Positions 1-6,311 are shown, counted from the stretch's first letter. The stretch is 64,000 bases of DNA from a bacterium (GCA_018829445.1 JAHJTV010000078.1:1-64000), one strand, 5' to 3'. A program made the numbers and translations. The notes: generated by a model from the letters alone, not told the origin.

Positions 1-48
1 AAATTGGTTTTATCATCCCAGAAGAGTCAAATTAGACTTCTTAAATCC

Positions 49-167
49 GGAGAACAAATTTATCAACCGGACCGCTGATCGCCGCCGATAAGTTCAAGTT
101 GGGTGATTCTGGTAATTCTATCTAAGAATCAAGTTTTGTGCGGCGGCCGGTTATAACGGTGTTGGGA
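49..167 (+). other. attC-like recombination site 1
   Basis: Left arm AACCGG-A-CCGC (65-75) pairs with right arm GCGGCCGGTT (143-152), leaving A71 unpaired. The right arm is followed by a GTTGGGA box (161-167), and an AGAAC box lies at 51-55. A single extrahelical base in an otherwise perfect stem is characteristic of attC sites. It closes the cassette whose gene lies off the left edge. Confidence 0.65.
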
Positions 168-200
168 TTGATAAAAGAAAAGCAAAATAAACATTGATAA

Positions 201-221
201 TAGTACCACAAATTAGTACCA
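201..221 (+). promoter_or_regulatory. Candidate HicAB operator (direct repeat)
   Basis: The octamer TAGTACCA occurs twice, at 201-208 and 214-221, with 13-bp periodicity. The second copy ends 7 bp before the hicA start codon. HicB-type antitoxins carry a DNA-binding domain and usually repress their own promoter, so this is a plausible operator. The assignment is inferred from position only. Confidence 0.4.
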
Positions 222-228
222 TTTATTC

Positions 229-486
229 ATGAAACGAAAATATCAGAAAACTCTTGAAGCAATATTTTCACATCCCATTAGCAGTAATATCAAATGGGCT
301 GATGTAGTCGCGATGCTCAACGCCTTTGGAGCGGAAGTGGATGAATCACGAGAAGGTTCACGCGTAGCAATCATCTTGGATGGGAATATTGTAATTCAGC
401 ATAAACCACATCCTTCACCGAATATGGACAAAGGAGCGGTTGCGTCTCTTAGAAAGTTTTTGACCGATTGCGGAGTAAAACCATGA
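229..486 (+). CDS. hicA: HicA-family toxin (mRNA interferase)
   Basis: 85-residue protein that resembles type II HicA toxins, small double-stranded-RNA-binding-fold ribonucleases that cleave mRNA. Visible family signatures are an N-terminal TLEAIFSHP segment, IKWADVV, EGSRV and the terminal HKPHPSP...DKGAVASLRKFL block, with candidate catalytic His58 and His61. The stop codon overlaps the hicB start by four bases (ATGA), so the two are translationally coupled. As the first complete gene after attC-like site 1 it forms a self-contained toxin-antitoxin cassette, with a repeated octamer just upstream as candidate operator. Toxin-first order is normal for hicAB. Family assignment is by sequence recognition, not by search. 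Confidence 0.85.
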   Translation: MKRKYQKTLEAIFSHPISSNIKWADVVAMLNAFGAEVDESREGSRVAIILDGNIVIQHKPHPSPNMDKGAVASLRKFLTDCGVKP

Positions 487-809
487 ATACAATGGATTAT
501 AAAGGATACATTGCAAGAATCGATTTTGATCCTGAAATCAAAATGTTTTGTGGAACAGTTGTTAATGCCACCCCGAACACATTTTATGGGAAATCTGTTG
601 AAGAACTTGAAGTAGAATTCGCCAAGACAATGGAGGAATATTTCAAGTTGTGTAAAGAAAAGGGAGTTGAGCCTAAAAAACCATATTCAGGAAAATTCAA
701 TTTAAGAATCTCACCAGAACTTCACGGAATGATAGCAGTAGCCGCAACCTCCCAAAGCAAAAGTCTTAATCAATGGATAGCGGATACTTTAGAAAGCGCT
801 ATTGATTAA
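483..809 (+). CDS. hicB: HicB-family antitoxin
   Basis: 108-residue partner of the HicA toxin. The N-terminal half (YKGYIARIDFDPE...F.GTVVNA) is the HicB fold that masks the toxin. The C-terminal segment FNLRISPELHGMIAVAATSQ is a ribbon-helix-helix DNA-binding module, so the protein probably also represses the hicAB promoter. I chose the ATG at 483 because it overlaps the hicA stop as ATGA; a start at 468 would extend 15 bases further into hicA without a better ribosome binding site. An attC-like palindrome starts 18 bases after the stop. Confidence 0.85.
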   Translation: MNTMDYKGYIARIDFDPEIKMFCGTVVNATPNTFYGKSVEELEVEFAKTMEEYFKLCKEKGVEPKKPYSGKFNLRISPELHGMIAVAATSQSKSLNQWIADTLESAID

Positions 810-827
810 GTTTTTACGGTAACAAAA

Positions 828-906
828 TCCCAACAAAAGTTTCAACCCGACGTTTTCCGCCGCTCCTACGTCGCTCTGAAAAACGCGGGTTAAACTGGCG
901 TTAACT
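828..906 (+). other. attC-like recombination site 2
   Basis: Outer TCCCAAC (828-834) and GTTAACT (900-906) boxes frame a stem. AACCCG-A-CGTTTT (844-856) pairs with AAAACGCGGGTT (880-891), all 12 bases paired except the bulged A850. The variable centre is 23 nt. This is one of the cleanest attC-like structures in the array. Confidence 0.7.
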
Positions 907-969
907 GGCTGGAACTGAAACATAATGAAAAGCAATTCTATTTTTTGTTGATTTCGCAAGGAGGAAAAA

Positions 970-1440
970 TTGAGTCGATATAATAGAAGACAATTTTTGA
1001 AGAAAGGCGCAGTGACAATTGTTGTTACTTCTACTTGCTTATGTGGTTTAAATGGTTGTGCTACAATCACTAAAATCGGTAACACTCCTGCCATTAATCC
1101 AGATTCTTATGCGTTAACAAACAACATCCTGACAATCGATTTGTCAAAAGAAGTAAATTTAAGCCAGGTTGGAGAAGCTGTCAAAATAAAACATTCTGAT
1201 ATCCCGAATGGATTAATAATTGCGCACGTTGAAGAAAATAGATTTGAAGTTGCCTCTCTTCTCTGCACTCATAGAGGTGTAGAAGTCGAATATGATCACG
1301 AACAAACAAATTTTAGCTGTGCAAGTTTAGGAGGTTCCACATATGAAATTAATGGTAAAAACATAAGTGGTCCAGCAACAAAACCCCTTAAAGATTCTGA
1401 AGCAGCATTAAAAGATGGGATTTTGACAATTAAAATATAA
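970..1440 (+). CDS. Rieske-type lipoprotein with a missing cluster ligand
   Basis: 156-residue exported protein. It has a twin-arginine-like start (NRRQFLKKG) and a lipobox ending at Cys30 (LNGC), so it is probably a membrane-anchored lipoprotein exported folded. The body resembles small Rieske [2Fe-2S] proteins: Cys99-Thr-His101 is the first ligand pair, and the C-terminal GPATKPL is typical. In the second pair, however, the expected Cys-x-x-His reads Cys117-Ala-Ser-Leu120, so one histidine ligand is absent and a normal Rieske cluster is unlikely. The TTG start is supported by a strong AAGGAGG at 958-964. It sits alone between two attC-like sites. Confidence 0.7.
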   Translation: MSRYNRRQFLKKGAVTIVVTSTCLCGLNGCATITKIGNTPAINPDSYALTNNILTIDLSKEVNLSQVGEAVKIKHSDIPNGLIIAHVEENRFEVASLLCTHRGVEVEYDHEQTNFSCASLGGSTYEINGKNISGPATKPLKDSEAALKDGILTIKI

Positions 1441-1449
1441 ATATCTTTC

Positions 1450-1570
1450 AGCTAACGAATGCATCAAGATCAACCGCCATCGCGCCTTTGCAGGATTCAA
1501 ATTGGTCGATCTTGGCAAATATTTCGGACACACCAAAACCAGTGCAGGCGGCGGCTTATGCCGGTGCCCG
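1450..1570 (+). other. Degenerate attC-like site 3
   Basis: An AGCTAAC box (1450-1456) is followed by ACCGCC at 1473-1478. On the right, a GGCGGCGG stretch (1548-1555) and CGGTGCCCG (1562-1570) could pair with the left side. A second inner stem, AAGATC-ACC against GGT-GATCTT, lies at about 1465-1513. The terminal GTT box is degenerate, so this is a weaker match than its neighbours. Position between two unrelated genes supports it. Confidence 0.4.
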
Positions 1571-1579
1571 AAAAATACA

Positions 1580-2092
1580 ATGAGCAAGATTATTTTAAAT
1601 ACACAAAGGTTGAGATTAGAAAAGATTGAAAAAAGTCATTTGAATGATTTATATGCCCTTGTGTCTAATCCTAAAGTACAAAGATATTTCCCAAAAACAT
1701 TGAATAGAAATGAGACCAAGGAATTCTATGAGAAAATTCAAAATCGCTATGAAACGGATGGATATTGTTATTGGGCAGTCGTAAGAGAGGGTGACAATCA
1801 ATTCATTGGGATTTGCGGGATTTTAAAACAAGAGGTTGATGGGCAAGTTGAAACAGAAATTGGTTATCGAATCCTCGACATGTTTTGGGGCAAAGGATAT
1901 GGCACAGAGGCAGCGGAAGGTTGCATTAAATATGCAAAAGAAAAGTTGAAGAAAACATCTGTTATATCTCTTATACGGTCTGTGAATGCTCCTTCAAAAA
2001 GAGTTGCTGAAAAAAATGGATTAAAATTTGAGAAAGAATCAATATTTCATGGGCTACCCCACCTTGTATATAGGTTGCTGTTAAAACAGTGA
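1580..2092 (+). CDS. GNAT-family N-acetyltransferase (RimJ/RimL type)
   Basis: 170-residue acetyltransferase. The start RLRLEKIEKSHLNDLYALVSNP and the central EIGYRILDMFWGKGYGTEAA match the RimJ/RimL branch. The Q/R-x-x-G-x-G/A acetyl-CoA loop appears as WGKGYGTEA, followed by the NxxSKRVAEKNGLKFE segment that closes the domain. The substrate is unknown: a protein N-terminus, an antibiotic or a small amine are all possible. The ATG at 1580 was preferred because an upstream ATG at 1502 lies inside the attC-like palindrome and would add 26 non-family residues. The gene occupies its own cassette. Confidence 0.75.
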   Translation: MSKIILNTQRLRLEKIEKSHLNDLYALVSNPKVQRYFPKTLNRNETKEFYEKIQNRYETDGYCYWAVVREGDNQFIGICGILKQEVDGQVETEIGYRILDMFWGKGYGTEAAEGCIKYAKEKLKKTSVISLIRSVNAPSKRVAEKNGLKFEKESIFHGLPHLVYRLLLKQ

Positions 2093-2094
2093 CT

Positions 2095-2211
2095 TTACAA
2101 CAGGATTCACCGGACAGCAGATCGCCGCCGGTGTACTCAAGTGCGGTGTTCCAGGCTGCATGTATCAATAATGAACCATCGGTTCAGCTACCGGTGATCC
2201 AGGTGTTGGGT
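2095..2211 (+). other. attC-like recombination site 4
   Basis: A TTACAAC box (2095-2101) and a GTTGGGT box (2205-2211, exact GTTRRRY) frame a stem. GGATTCACCGG (2103-2113) pairs with CCGGTGATCC (2191-2200), leaving one T (2106 or 2107) unpaired. The inner GC-rich part is variable. Clear attC architecture. Confidence 0.72.
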
Positions 2212-2233
2212 GAAAAAAGGATGCGGGAGATAA

Positions 2234-2641
2234 TCAATGGAGAGAGTCAGGAGAGATGACTGATAAATCTAAATGCTGTTCCATCGGATCAAAATCATGA
2301 TCGTCATGAAGCAATGAGATACTGTTTTCAATGCAATATGTTCCGATCAAAACATCAATCGTCTTTCTGACCGTTATTCCTTTTTTTCTAAGGAAGCGAT
2401 AATTGATAGCTGATCGAATAGCGTTATTGTAACCACCGATTTCAATGAAATCCAATATACTCAAAAACTCTTTAGCTTTGTTAAAATCCTTGTTGGTTCG
2501 GAAACCCTGCAAAACTTCAGTAAGTACTAAATCGCCAATGAGGATTGGTTCCTTTTCTAGTAATTTATCAAGTACATCTGATTGCCATGTTAATTGGCCA
2601 TTAAAATAGGTAATCCAAACAGAAGAATCGACAAGAATCAT
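2234..2641 (-). CDS. vapC: VapC-family PIN-domain toxin
   Basis: 135-residue PIN-domain ribonuclease. The acidic metal-binding residues are visible: Asp5 in MILVDSSVWI, Glu42 in LVLTEVLQGF, Asp96 in RKTIDVLIG, and the LLHDDHDFD block around Asp114-Asp118. VapC toxins typically cleave tRNA or rRNA. Its start overlaps the end of the antitoxin gene by four bases, so the pair is coupled. The pair is on the minus strand, opposite to nearly all other genes in the array. That is tolerable because toxin-antitoxin modules bring their own promoter and do not rely on the integron promoter. Confidence 0.85.
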   Translation of the reverse strand: MILVDSSVWITYFNGQLTWQSDVLDKLLEKEPILIGDLVLTEVLQGFRTNKDFNKAKEFLSILDFIEIGGYNNAIRSAINYRFLRKKGITVRKTIDVLIGTYCIENSISLLHDDHDFDPMEQHLDLSVISPDSLH

Positions 2642-2832
2642 TTATCTAACCTCATTTCATCAAGATTTCCTTCCCAACGCAGTTTACCACGGAGGGATTT
2701 TATTTTTTGCTGTTTCTTCAACTGTACCAACAATTTTAAGCCTTCTTCAACGACGGCTTTCTTCGTTTTCAAATCAGTCAGTTTTAATGCTTCATTCATC
2801 AATTCGTCGTTGATTATGATGTTTGTTCTCAT
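2638..2832 (-). CDS. vapB: VapB-family antitoxin
   Basis: 64-residue antitoxin transcribed ahead of vapC with a 4-bp overlap. The N-terminus (MRTNIIINDELMNEALKLT) is a ribbon-helix-helix DNA-binding segment of the kind that recognises the module's own operator. The C-terminal RGKLRWEGNLDEMR resembles the toxin-binding tail that inserts into the PIN active site. A ribosome binding site AAAGGAGC precedes the start on the minus strand. An inverted repeat with an embedded TATAAT lies just upstream, consistent with autoregulation. Confidence 0.82.
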   Translation of the reverse strand: MRTNIIINDELMNEALKLTDLKTKKAVVEEGLKLLVQLKKQQKIKSLRGKLRWEGNLDEMRLDK

Positions 2833-2844
2833 TGCAGCTCCTTT

Positions 2845-2870
2845 GTGTATGTGTTATTCATATTATACAC
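2845..2870 (-). promoter_or_regulatory. Candidate vapBC promoter/operator
   Basis: The inverted repeat GTGTAT, 14 bp, ATACAC lies 12-38 bp upstream of the vapB start. Read on the minus strand it contains a perfect TATAAT -10 hexamer (plus-strand 2862-2867). The -35 region is weak. A repeat overlapping the -10 box is the expected position for an autoregulatory operator. Confidence 0.45.
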
Positions 2871-2908
2871 ATTGGCTTCGGAGATTGGAAGCATTATTAA
2901 CATTCAGC

Positions 2909-3020
2909 ACCCAACAAATGCATTCGGTTGACCGCCCTGGGTGTTTGCAAGTAAAGCGTTCATGGTAAAGTTACCATTAATCGACCATCAGTACAGCGGC
3001 AACTGATGCAGGTGTTAAAT
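2909..3020 (+). other. attC-like recombination site 5 (both boxes match consensus)
   Basis: ACCCAAC (2909-2915) matches RYYYAAC and GTTAAAT (3014-3020) matches GTTRRRY exactly. Between them TGCAT...GTTG-A-CCGC (2919-2935) pairs with GCGGCAAC...ATGCA (2996-3010), leaving A2931 unpaired. The span is 112 bp. This is the best single match to the attC model in the window. Confidence 0.78.
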
Positions 3021-3048
3021 CATTTACCAAACCAACAGAAACTTCCAA

Positions 3049-3290
3049 ATGAACTCCAAAATCAACCTCAGTTTCAGCTGTATGGGACATAATGAAAAAG
3101 AACATTTAGATCAACTAATTCCTGAGTTACTTAAATACGGAGACAGCATTGTCCGGTTAGAAATTTGCATCTGCTCGTAGGTTGGGCTACTTGTTGCCCA
3201 ACATTGCTTTCTATTGATGGGCAACAAGTAGCCCATCCTACTTTTTCTAAACAAGAAATAGCTAAAGTTAAAGATGGGAAAGCCGCCTGA
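3049..3290 (+). pseudogene. Small gene interrupted by a 65-bp palindromic insertion
   Basis: An ORF starts at ATG 3049 (MNSKINLSFSCMGHNEKEHL...) and stops at TAG 3178-3180, inside a long palindrome spanning 3177-3241. Directly after the palindrome the sequence reads FSKQEIAKVKDGKAA and a stop at 3288-3290. Removing exactly 65 bp joins both parts in one frame, giving a protein of about 58 residues. I do not recognise the family. The simplest reading is a small cassette gene split by insertion of a REP/MITE-like element; the restored frame could also arise by chance, at one in three. Confidence 0.5.
3177..3241. repeat. 65-bp palindromic REP/MITE-like element
   Basis: Left arm 3177-3202 and right arm 3216-3241 are 26 nt each and pair at 24 of 26 positions around a 13-nt loop. 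The core TTGGGCTACTTGTTGCCCAA is itself suggestive of dispersed GTAGG...CCTAC repeats. A related but shorter TGGGCAAA-type palindrome occurs at 50516-50535. It has no coding capacity. Confidence 0.7.
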
Positions 3291-3402
3291 ATTTTGTTTG
3301 GCCGGTGTGAAACAGGCGTTCGAAACAAAAACCATATCCATTGCATTCAAATTTTCTATCGATTACACTACGGTTAAACAACAACATCGATGGAGAACTG
3401 GC

Positions 3403-3612
3403 ATGACGACAGTAATTGTATCACCAAAATATCAAATAGTTATTCCACGTGATATCAGGGATAAACATCATTTGACACCAGGGCAAAAAGTTCAAGTAAT
3501 ATCCTACTCTAATAGAATTGAAGTAATACTAGAAAAGAAAATAGCGGATATGCGTGGTTTTCTGAAAGGCATTGATACTTCATTTGAGAGAGAGGCTGAT
3601 AGGCAAAGTTGA
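3403..3612 (+). CDS. AbrB/MazE-type antitoxin, apparently orphan
   Basis: 69-residue SpoVT/AbrB-fold protein. The sequence SPKYQIVIPRDIRDKHHLTPGQKVQVI is the swapped-hairpin DNA-binding fold found in VapB and MazE antitoxins. The C-terminal tail (ADMRGFLKGIDTSFERE) resembles toxin-binding tails. No PIN or MazF gene follows: an attC-like palindrome starts about 10 bases after the stop. The partner has therefore been lost or is encoded elsewhere. The ATG at 3403 is chosen because upstream codons back to 3274 have no family similarity. A solitary antitoxin can also act as an anti-addiction gene. Confidence 0.7.
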   Translation: MTTVIVSPKYQIVIPRDIRDKHHLTPGQKVQVISYSNRIEVILEKKIADMRGFLKGIDTSFEREADRQS

Positions 3613-3622
3613 AATCCTAAGT

Positions 3623-3740
3623 TTCGAACAAGTTTATTGGCCGGACTGCATATCGCCTCTGCAGCCCGAAAGTTAGGTGATTTTAGCAAGCTCAAGTTGG
3701 TTCAAAACCCAGGGTAACAGCCGGTTATAATGGTATTAGA
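3623..3740 (+). other. attC-like recombination site 6
   Basis: CCGG-A-CTG (3641-3648) pairs with CAGCCGG (3718-3724), leaving A3645 unpaired. Flanking T-G wobble pairs extend the stem into GGTTATAA. Outer boxes TCGAAC (3624-3629) and ATTAGAA (about 3735-3741) are degenerate. The right half GCCGGTTATAATGGTATTAG closely matches that of site 1, showing they belong to one repeat family. Confidence 0.6.
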
Positions 3741-3778
3741 ACTAAAAATCGGGACACATTCGAATTTAGTAAAAAAAT

Positions 3779-4642
3779 ATGAAATGGCTTTTTATTGATC
3801 ATGAAAACATTGGAAATCTGGATTCTCTCGATACTGGTATATATCGAAAAGTTTATGTATTCGTTGGGGCGACACATAAGGCATTAAAAATCAATTTCAT
3901 TAAACTTCATCAAAATGTCTCTCTTGAAGTAGTAAAAATTAAAAACATTGGTCAAAACAATCTAGATTTTCATTTAAGCTACTTTTTGGGAAAACTGGAT
4001 ACGACTGCAGATAAAGAAATTGAATTTGTTATTCTCTCAAAAGATAAGGGATTTGATCATTTGATTAGCTTTATTAACGATTCTGGGCGTAAATGCAGAC
4101 GTGAATTACTTTCAGAATCCAAAGACCAAAGTATTGACCTCCATGTTGAAAGCCAAATAAATAGTAAGGTTATTGAACCTGAAAAAACGCCAACCAGAAC
4201 AAACCCAATACTTAGTAACGATTTGCAACAGAATGTATCAGATATTTTAAACCGACTGAATAAAATTTCCGGACAAAAAAGACCAAGAAAGAAAAAGACA
4301 TTAATCAATTTTATTAAAACTGTTCATAAAAACATGGCTGATGAAATATTTAACCAATTGGAAATTCTTAAGTGTATTCAAGATAATGGCAAGTCAATTA
4401 CTTACTCCATCGACACAAGTGCTTCACCAATTTCAAATGACATCAGTAGTGATGAGATATTCAAGGAGATAGCATCCAAATTAACCAATTTGTCAGGTCA
4501 ACAACGCCCCCGAAAGAAAAAAACATTAATTAACTACATTAAACATCTTAAAAAAGGTGATCCTGAAAAGATAATGAATCTATTGATTGAGCACGATTTG
4601 GTTGTTGTCAGCCATGATGGCAAGGCGCAATATAACTTATAG
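3779..4642 (+). CDS. NYN/PIN-like nuclease with duplicated basic C-terminal repeat
   Basis: 287 residues. The N-terminal 115 residues resemble a NYN/PIN-like RNase fold: FIDHENIGN holds the first acidic residue (Asp7), YVFVGATHK follows, and VILSKDKGFDHLI carries the later acidic motif (around Asp89-Asp93). The C-terminal half holds two copies of a module of about 50 residues, near 155-205 and 230-287. Each has the core L-x-x-[IL]-SGQ-x-RPRKKKTLIN-[FY]-IK. These basic repeats probably bind nucleic acid. The linker 115-150 looks disordered. A role in RNA decay or phage defence is possible but not shown. Single-gene cassette. Confidence 0.65.
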   Translation: MKWLFIDHENIGNLDSLDTGIYRKVYVFVGATHKALKINFIKLHQNVSLEVVKIKNIGQNNLDFHLSYFLGKLDTTADKEIEFVILSKDKGFDHLISFINDSGRKCRRELLSESKDQSIDLHVESQINSKVIEPEKTPTRTNPILSNDLQQNVSDILNRLNKISGQKRPRKKKTLINFIKTVHKNMADEIFNQLEILKCIQDNGKSITYSIDTSASPISNDISSDEIFKEIASKLTNLSGQQRPRKKKTLINYIKHLKKGDPEKIMNLLIEHDLVVVSHDGKAQYNL

Positions 4643-4657
4643 TTTCTATCCATCGTA

Positions 4658-4738
4658 TTCTAACAAATTCATACGCCCTACCATCCAAGTCGTTCGTTCC
4701 TCTCTCTCTAGGCATGGCGGGTGATGCCGGCGTTATAT
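4658..4738 (+). other. attC-like site 7 (boxes good, stem weak)
   Basis: TTCTAAC (4658-4664) and GTTATAT (4732-4738) resemble the two outer attC boxes at an 81-bp span. The inner arms (CATACGCC on the left, GGCGGGTGATG on the right) pair only with several bulges. Retained because it lies exactly where a cassette junction is expected. Confidence 0.45.
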
Positions 4739-4983
4739 TCGTATAATTTAATAGTGGTTACCATATGATAAACCAAAGTCGCCCACCAGCATTTTGGATA
4801 CTGATAATTTTTTTTACAATATCAGTATCCAAAATGTTTGTAGTCCAATCAATAGTCAGACTAATTCAAAGAAAGGGCAAAAGCATAACTCTGGCGGCAT
4901 AGCGCTCTCGATACCCCCCGGTTTGTCGTGTATGGTATAAGTTTTCGTTAGCGGCGTTTTTATCCTGACTGCAATTCAGTTCT
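4739..4983 (+). other. Gene-free segment, possible ORF-less cassette
   Basis: No credible ORF lies between attC-like site 7 and the CbiZ gene. The segment contains a perfect 16-bp inverted repeat at 4791-4835. It ends near a GTTAGCG box at 4947-4953 paired in position with a GCATAAC box at 4883-4889. Whether that last pair is a real attC is uncertain, since no strong stem joins them. If it is, this is a non-coding cassette. Confidence 0.4.
4791..4835. repeat. Perfect 16-bp inverted repeat with 13-nt loop
   Basis: ATTTTGGATACTGATA (4791-4806) is repeated exactly in inverse at 4820-4835. The 13-nt loop contains a run of eight T. No T-run follows the right arm, so it is not a canonical terminator. 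It could be a structured RNA, a protein-binding palindrome or a folded single-stranded DNA element. Confidence 0.8.
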
Positions 4984-5019
4984 GTGTTTGTTTACAAAAT
5001 TCTGGAATGGTTTTCAACT

Positions 5020-5718
5020 ATGGCGATAGTATTAACAAAGTATGCATCCTTGGAACACACCAAAAATCATATCCATGTTGAACTAAGCATTCAACATCGA
5101 GTGGCTAGTTCGGCAGTGCTTAACGGAGGTATGGTTCAGGCAGATCACATCGTCAATATGAAGGTTCCTAAAACTAAACCATGCACAGAGTTACCGGAAT
5201 TAACTCTTTCAAAGTATTGTGATGAATATGGTTGGAGTGGAACTGCTGTTGGAATGATGACAGCAGCTTCAATGGATTCTTTTCGCATGAGGAAAAAATC
5301 AGAACAAGGCATTGAAATTGTAGTTTTGGTTACCTCAGGTCTTTCCAATCCAAGACGCGTAGGTGACTTTGCTGAGCATAGACTCATGGCTTCTGAATCC
5401 GCAGAAGCTGGGACAATAAACATAATTGTGATAACCTCAGCGAGACTAACTGGATCAGCCATTATAGAAGCTCTATTAATAGCAACAGAAGCAAAATCTG
5501 CCGCTCTGCAGGAAGCTGGGATTTTGAGTCCAATTTCAAACAAGCTAGCAACAGGTACAGGAACAGACTCTATAGCTGTCGTTAGTGGTCAAGGGCCAGG
5601 GGATGTAAAATATTGTGGCAAACATGTTTTATTTGGAGAATTGCTTGGTAGTTCAGTTATCGATGCCGTGTCCTCTTCAATACAATGGGGAATTGAAAAC
5701 AAAACTAATAATATTTAG
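5020..5718 (+). CDS. cbiZ: Adenosylcobinamide amidohydrolase (CbiZ family)
   Basis: About 232 residues. CbiZ cleaves adenosylcobinamide to adenosylcobyric acid, allowing salvage of cobinamides into coenzyme B12. Family landmarks are SSAVLNGG near the N-terminus, GMMTAASMDSF, VVLVTSGLSNPRRVGD, EAGTINIIVITSARLTGSA, IATEAKSAAL and the C-terminal TGTGTDSIAVVSGQG. The start is uncertain: ATG 5020 is used, but an in-frame GTG at 4984 would add 12 residues; neither has a strong ribosome binding site. No other cobalamin gene is nearby and it sits between attC-like structures, so it appears to be a metabolic cassette. Confidence 0.75.
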   Translation: MAIVLTKYASLEHTKNHIHVELSIQHRVASSAVLNGGMVQADHIVNMKVPKTKPCTELPELTLSKYCDEYGWSGTAVGMMTAASMDSFRMRKKSEQGIEIVVLVTSGLSNPRRVGDFAEHRLMASESAEAGTINIIVITSARLTGSAIIEALLIATEAKSAALQEAGILSPISNKLATGTGTDSIAVVSGQGPGDVKYCGKHVLFGELLGSSVIDAVSSSIQWGIENKTNNI

Positions 5719-5734
5719 ACAACAAAGATCGCCG

Positions 5735-5803
5735 ATACAACCAATTGCATACACCTGACCTTCCCCGTCGCTCTGGGCAAGGCAGGTAGGGCCGGTGTTG
5801 AAG
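5735..5803 (+). other. attC-like recombination site 8
   Basis: ACCTG-A-CCTT (5753-5762) pairs with AAGGCAGGT (5779-5787), leaving A5758 unpaired. An ATACAAC box (5735-5741) and a GTTGAAG box (5797-5803) frame the stem. Span 69 bp, the shortest good attC-like site here. Confidence 0.7.
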
Positions 5804-5834
5804 AAAATAATACTAAATAAAAGGAGTCAGAATC

Positions 5835-6296
5835 ATGTCACTAGTTGCAGTAAAAGAATATTTTTCAAATTACAAAATGGATCAAAGAATAATGGTTCTT
5901 GAAACCTCCACAGCAACTGTTGAAGAGGCAGCGGAGGCACATGGAGTAGATCCGGACCAAATTGGAAAAACACTATCATTTAAAATTGATGAAAAACCCA
6001 TTTTAATAGTTGTTGCCGGAAAAGCGAAGATTGATAACCAAAAGTATAAAAGTCAGTTTTCAAAAAAGGCAAAAATGCTAAATCATGACGAGGCACTGGT
6101 ACATACAGGACATGCAATTGGGGGTGTTTGTCCTTTTGGGTTAAAGAAACAGATTGATGTCTATTTGGATATATCGTTAAAAAAACACCCGGAAATTATC
6201 CCCGCCGCCGGTGATCAGAATTCTTCTATTCGATTGACGATAGAAGAACTTGAAAGGTATTCAAACTTCAAAGACTGGGTAGATGTGTGCAAGTAG
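5835..6296 (+). CDS. YbaK/EbsC-family aminoacyl-tRNA deacylase
   Basis: 153 residues. Proteins of the YbaK/ProX/EbsC family hydrolyse mischarged aminoacyl-tRNAs such as Cys-tRNA(Pro) or Ala-tRNA(Pro). Recognisable segments are STATVEEAAEAHGVDPDQIGKTL near the start, the central GKAKIDNQKYK lysine region, HTGHAIGGVCPFGL (the family's GG..PFG loop) and the terminal NSSIRLTIEEL. A good ribosome binding site AAGGAG (5820-5825) precedes the ATG. Single-gene cassette between two bulged palindromes. The exact substrate cannot be told from sequence. Confidence 0.8.
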   Translation: MSLVAVKEYFSNYKMDQRIMVLETSTATVEEAAEAHGVDPDQIGKTLSFKIDEKPILIVVAGKAKIDNQKYKSQFSKKAKMLNHDEALVHTGHAIGGVCPFGLKKQIDVYLDISLKKHPEIIPAAGDQNSSIRLTIEELERYSNFKDWVDVCK

Positions 6297-6311
6297 AAAT
6301 CTGTCTAATGA

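Noticed and set aside
789-1094. Minus-strand ORF of 101 codons
   Set aside because: It is antisense to hicB's end, attC-like site 2 and the Rieske gene, has no family resemblance and no ribosome binding site.
2594-2968. Plus-strand ORF opposite vapBC
   Set aside because: Shadow of the toxin-antitoxin pair; composition is that of antisense sequence and it runs into an attC-like site.
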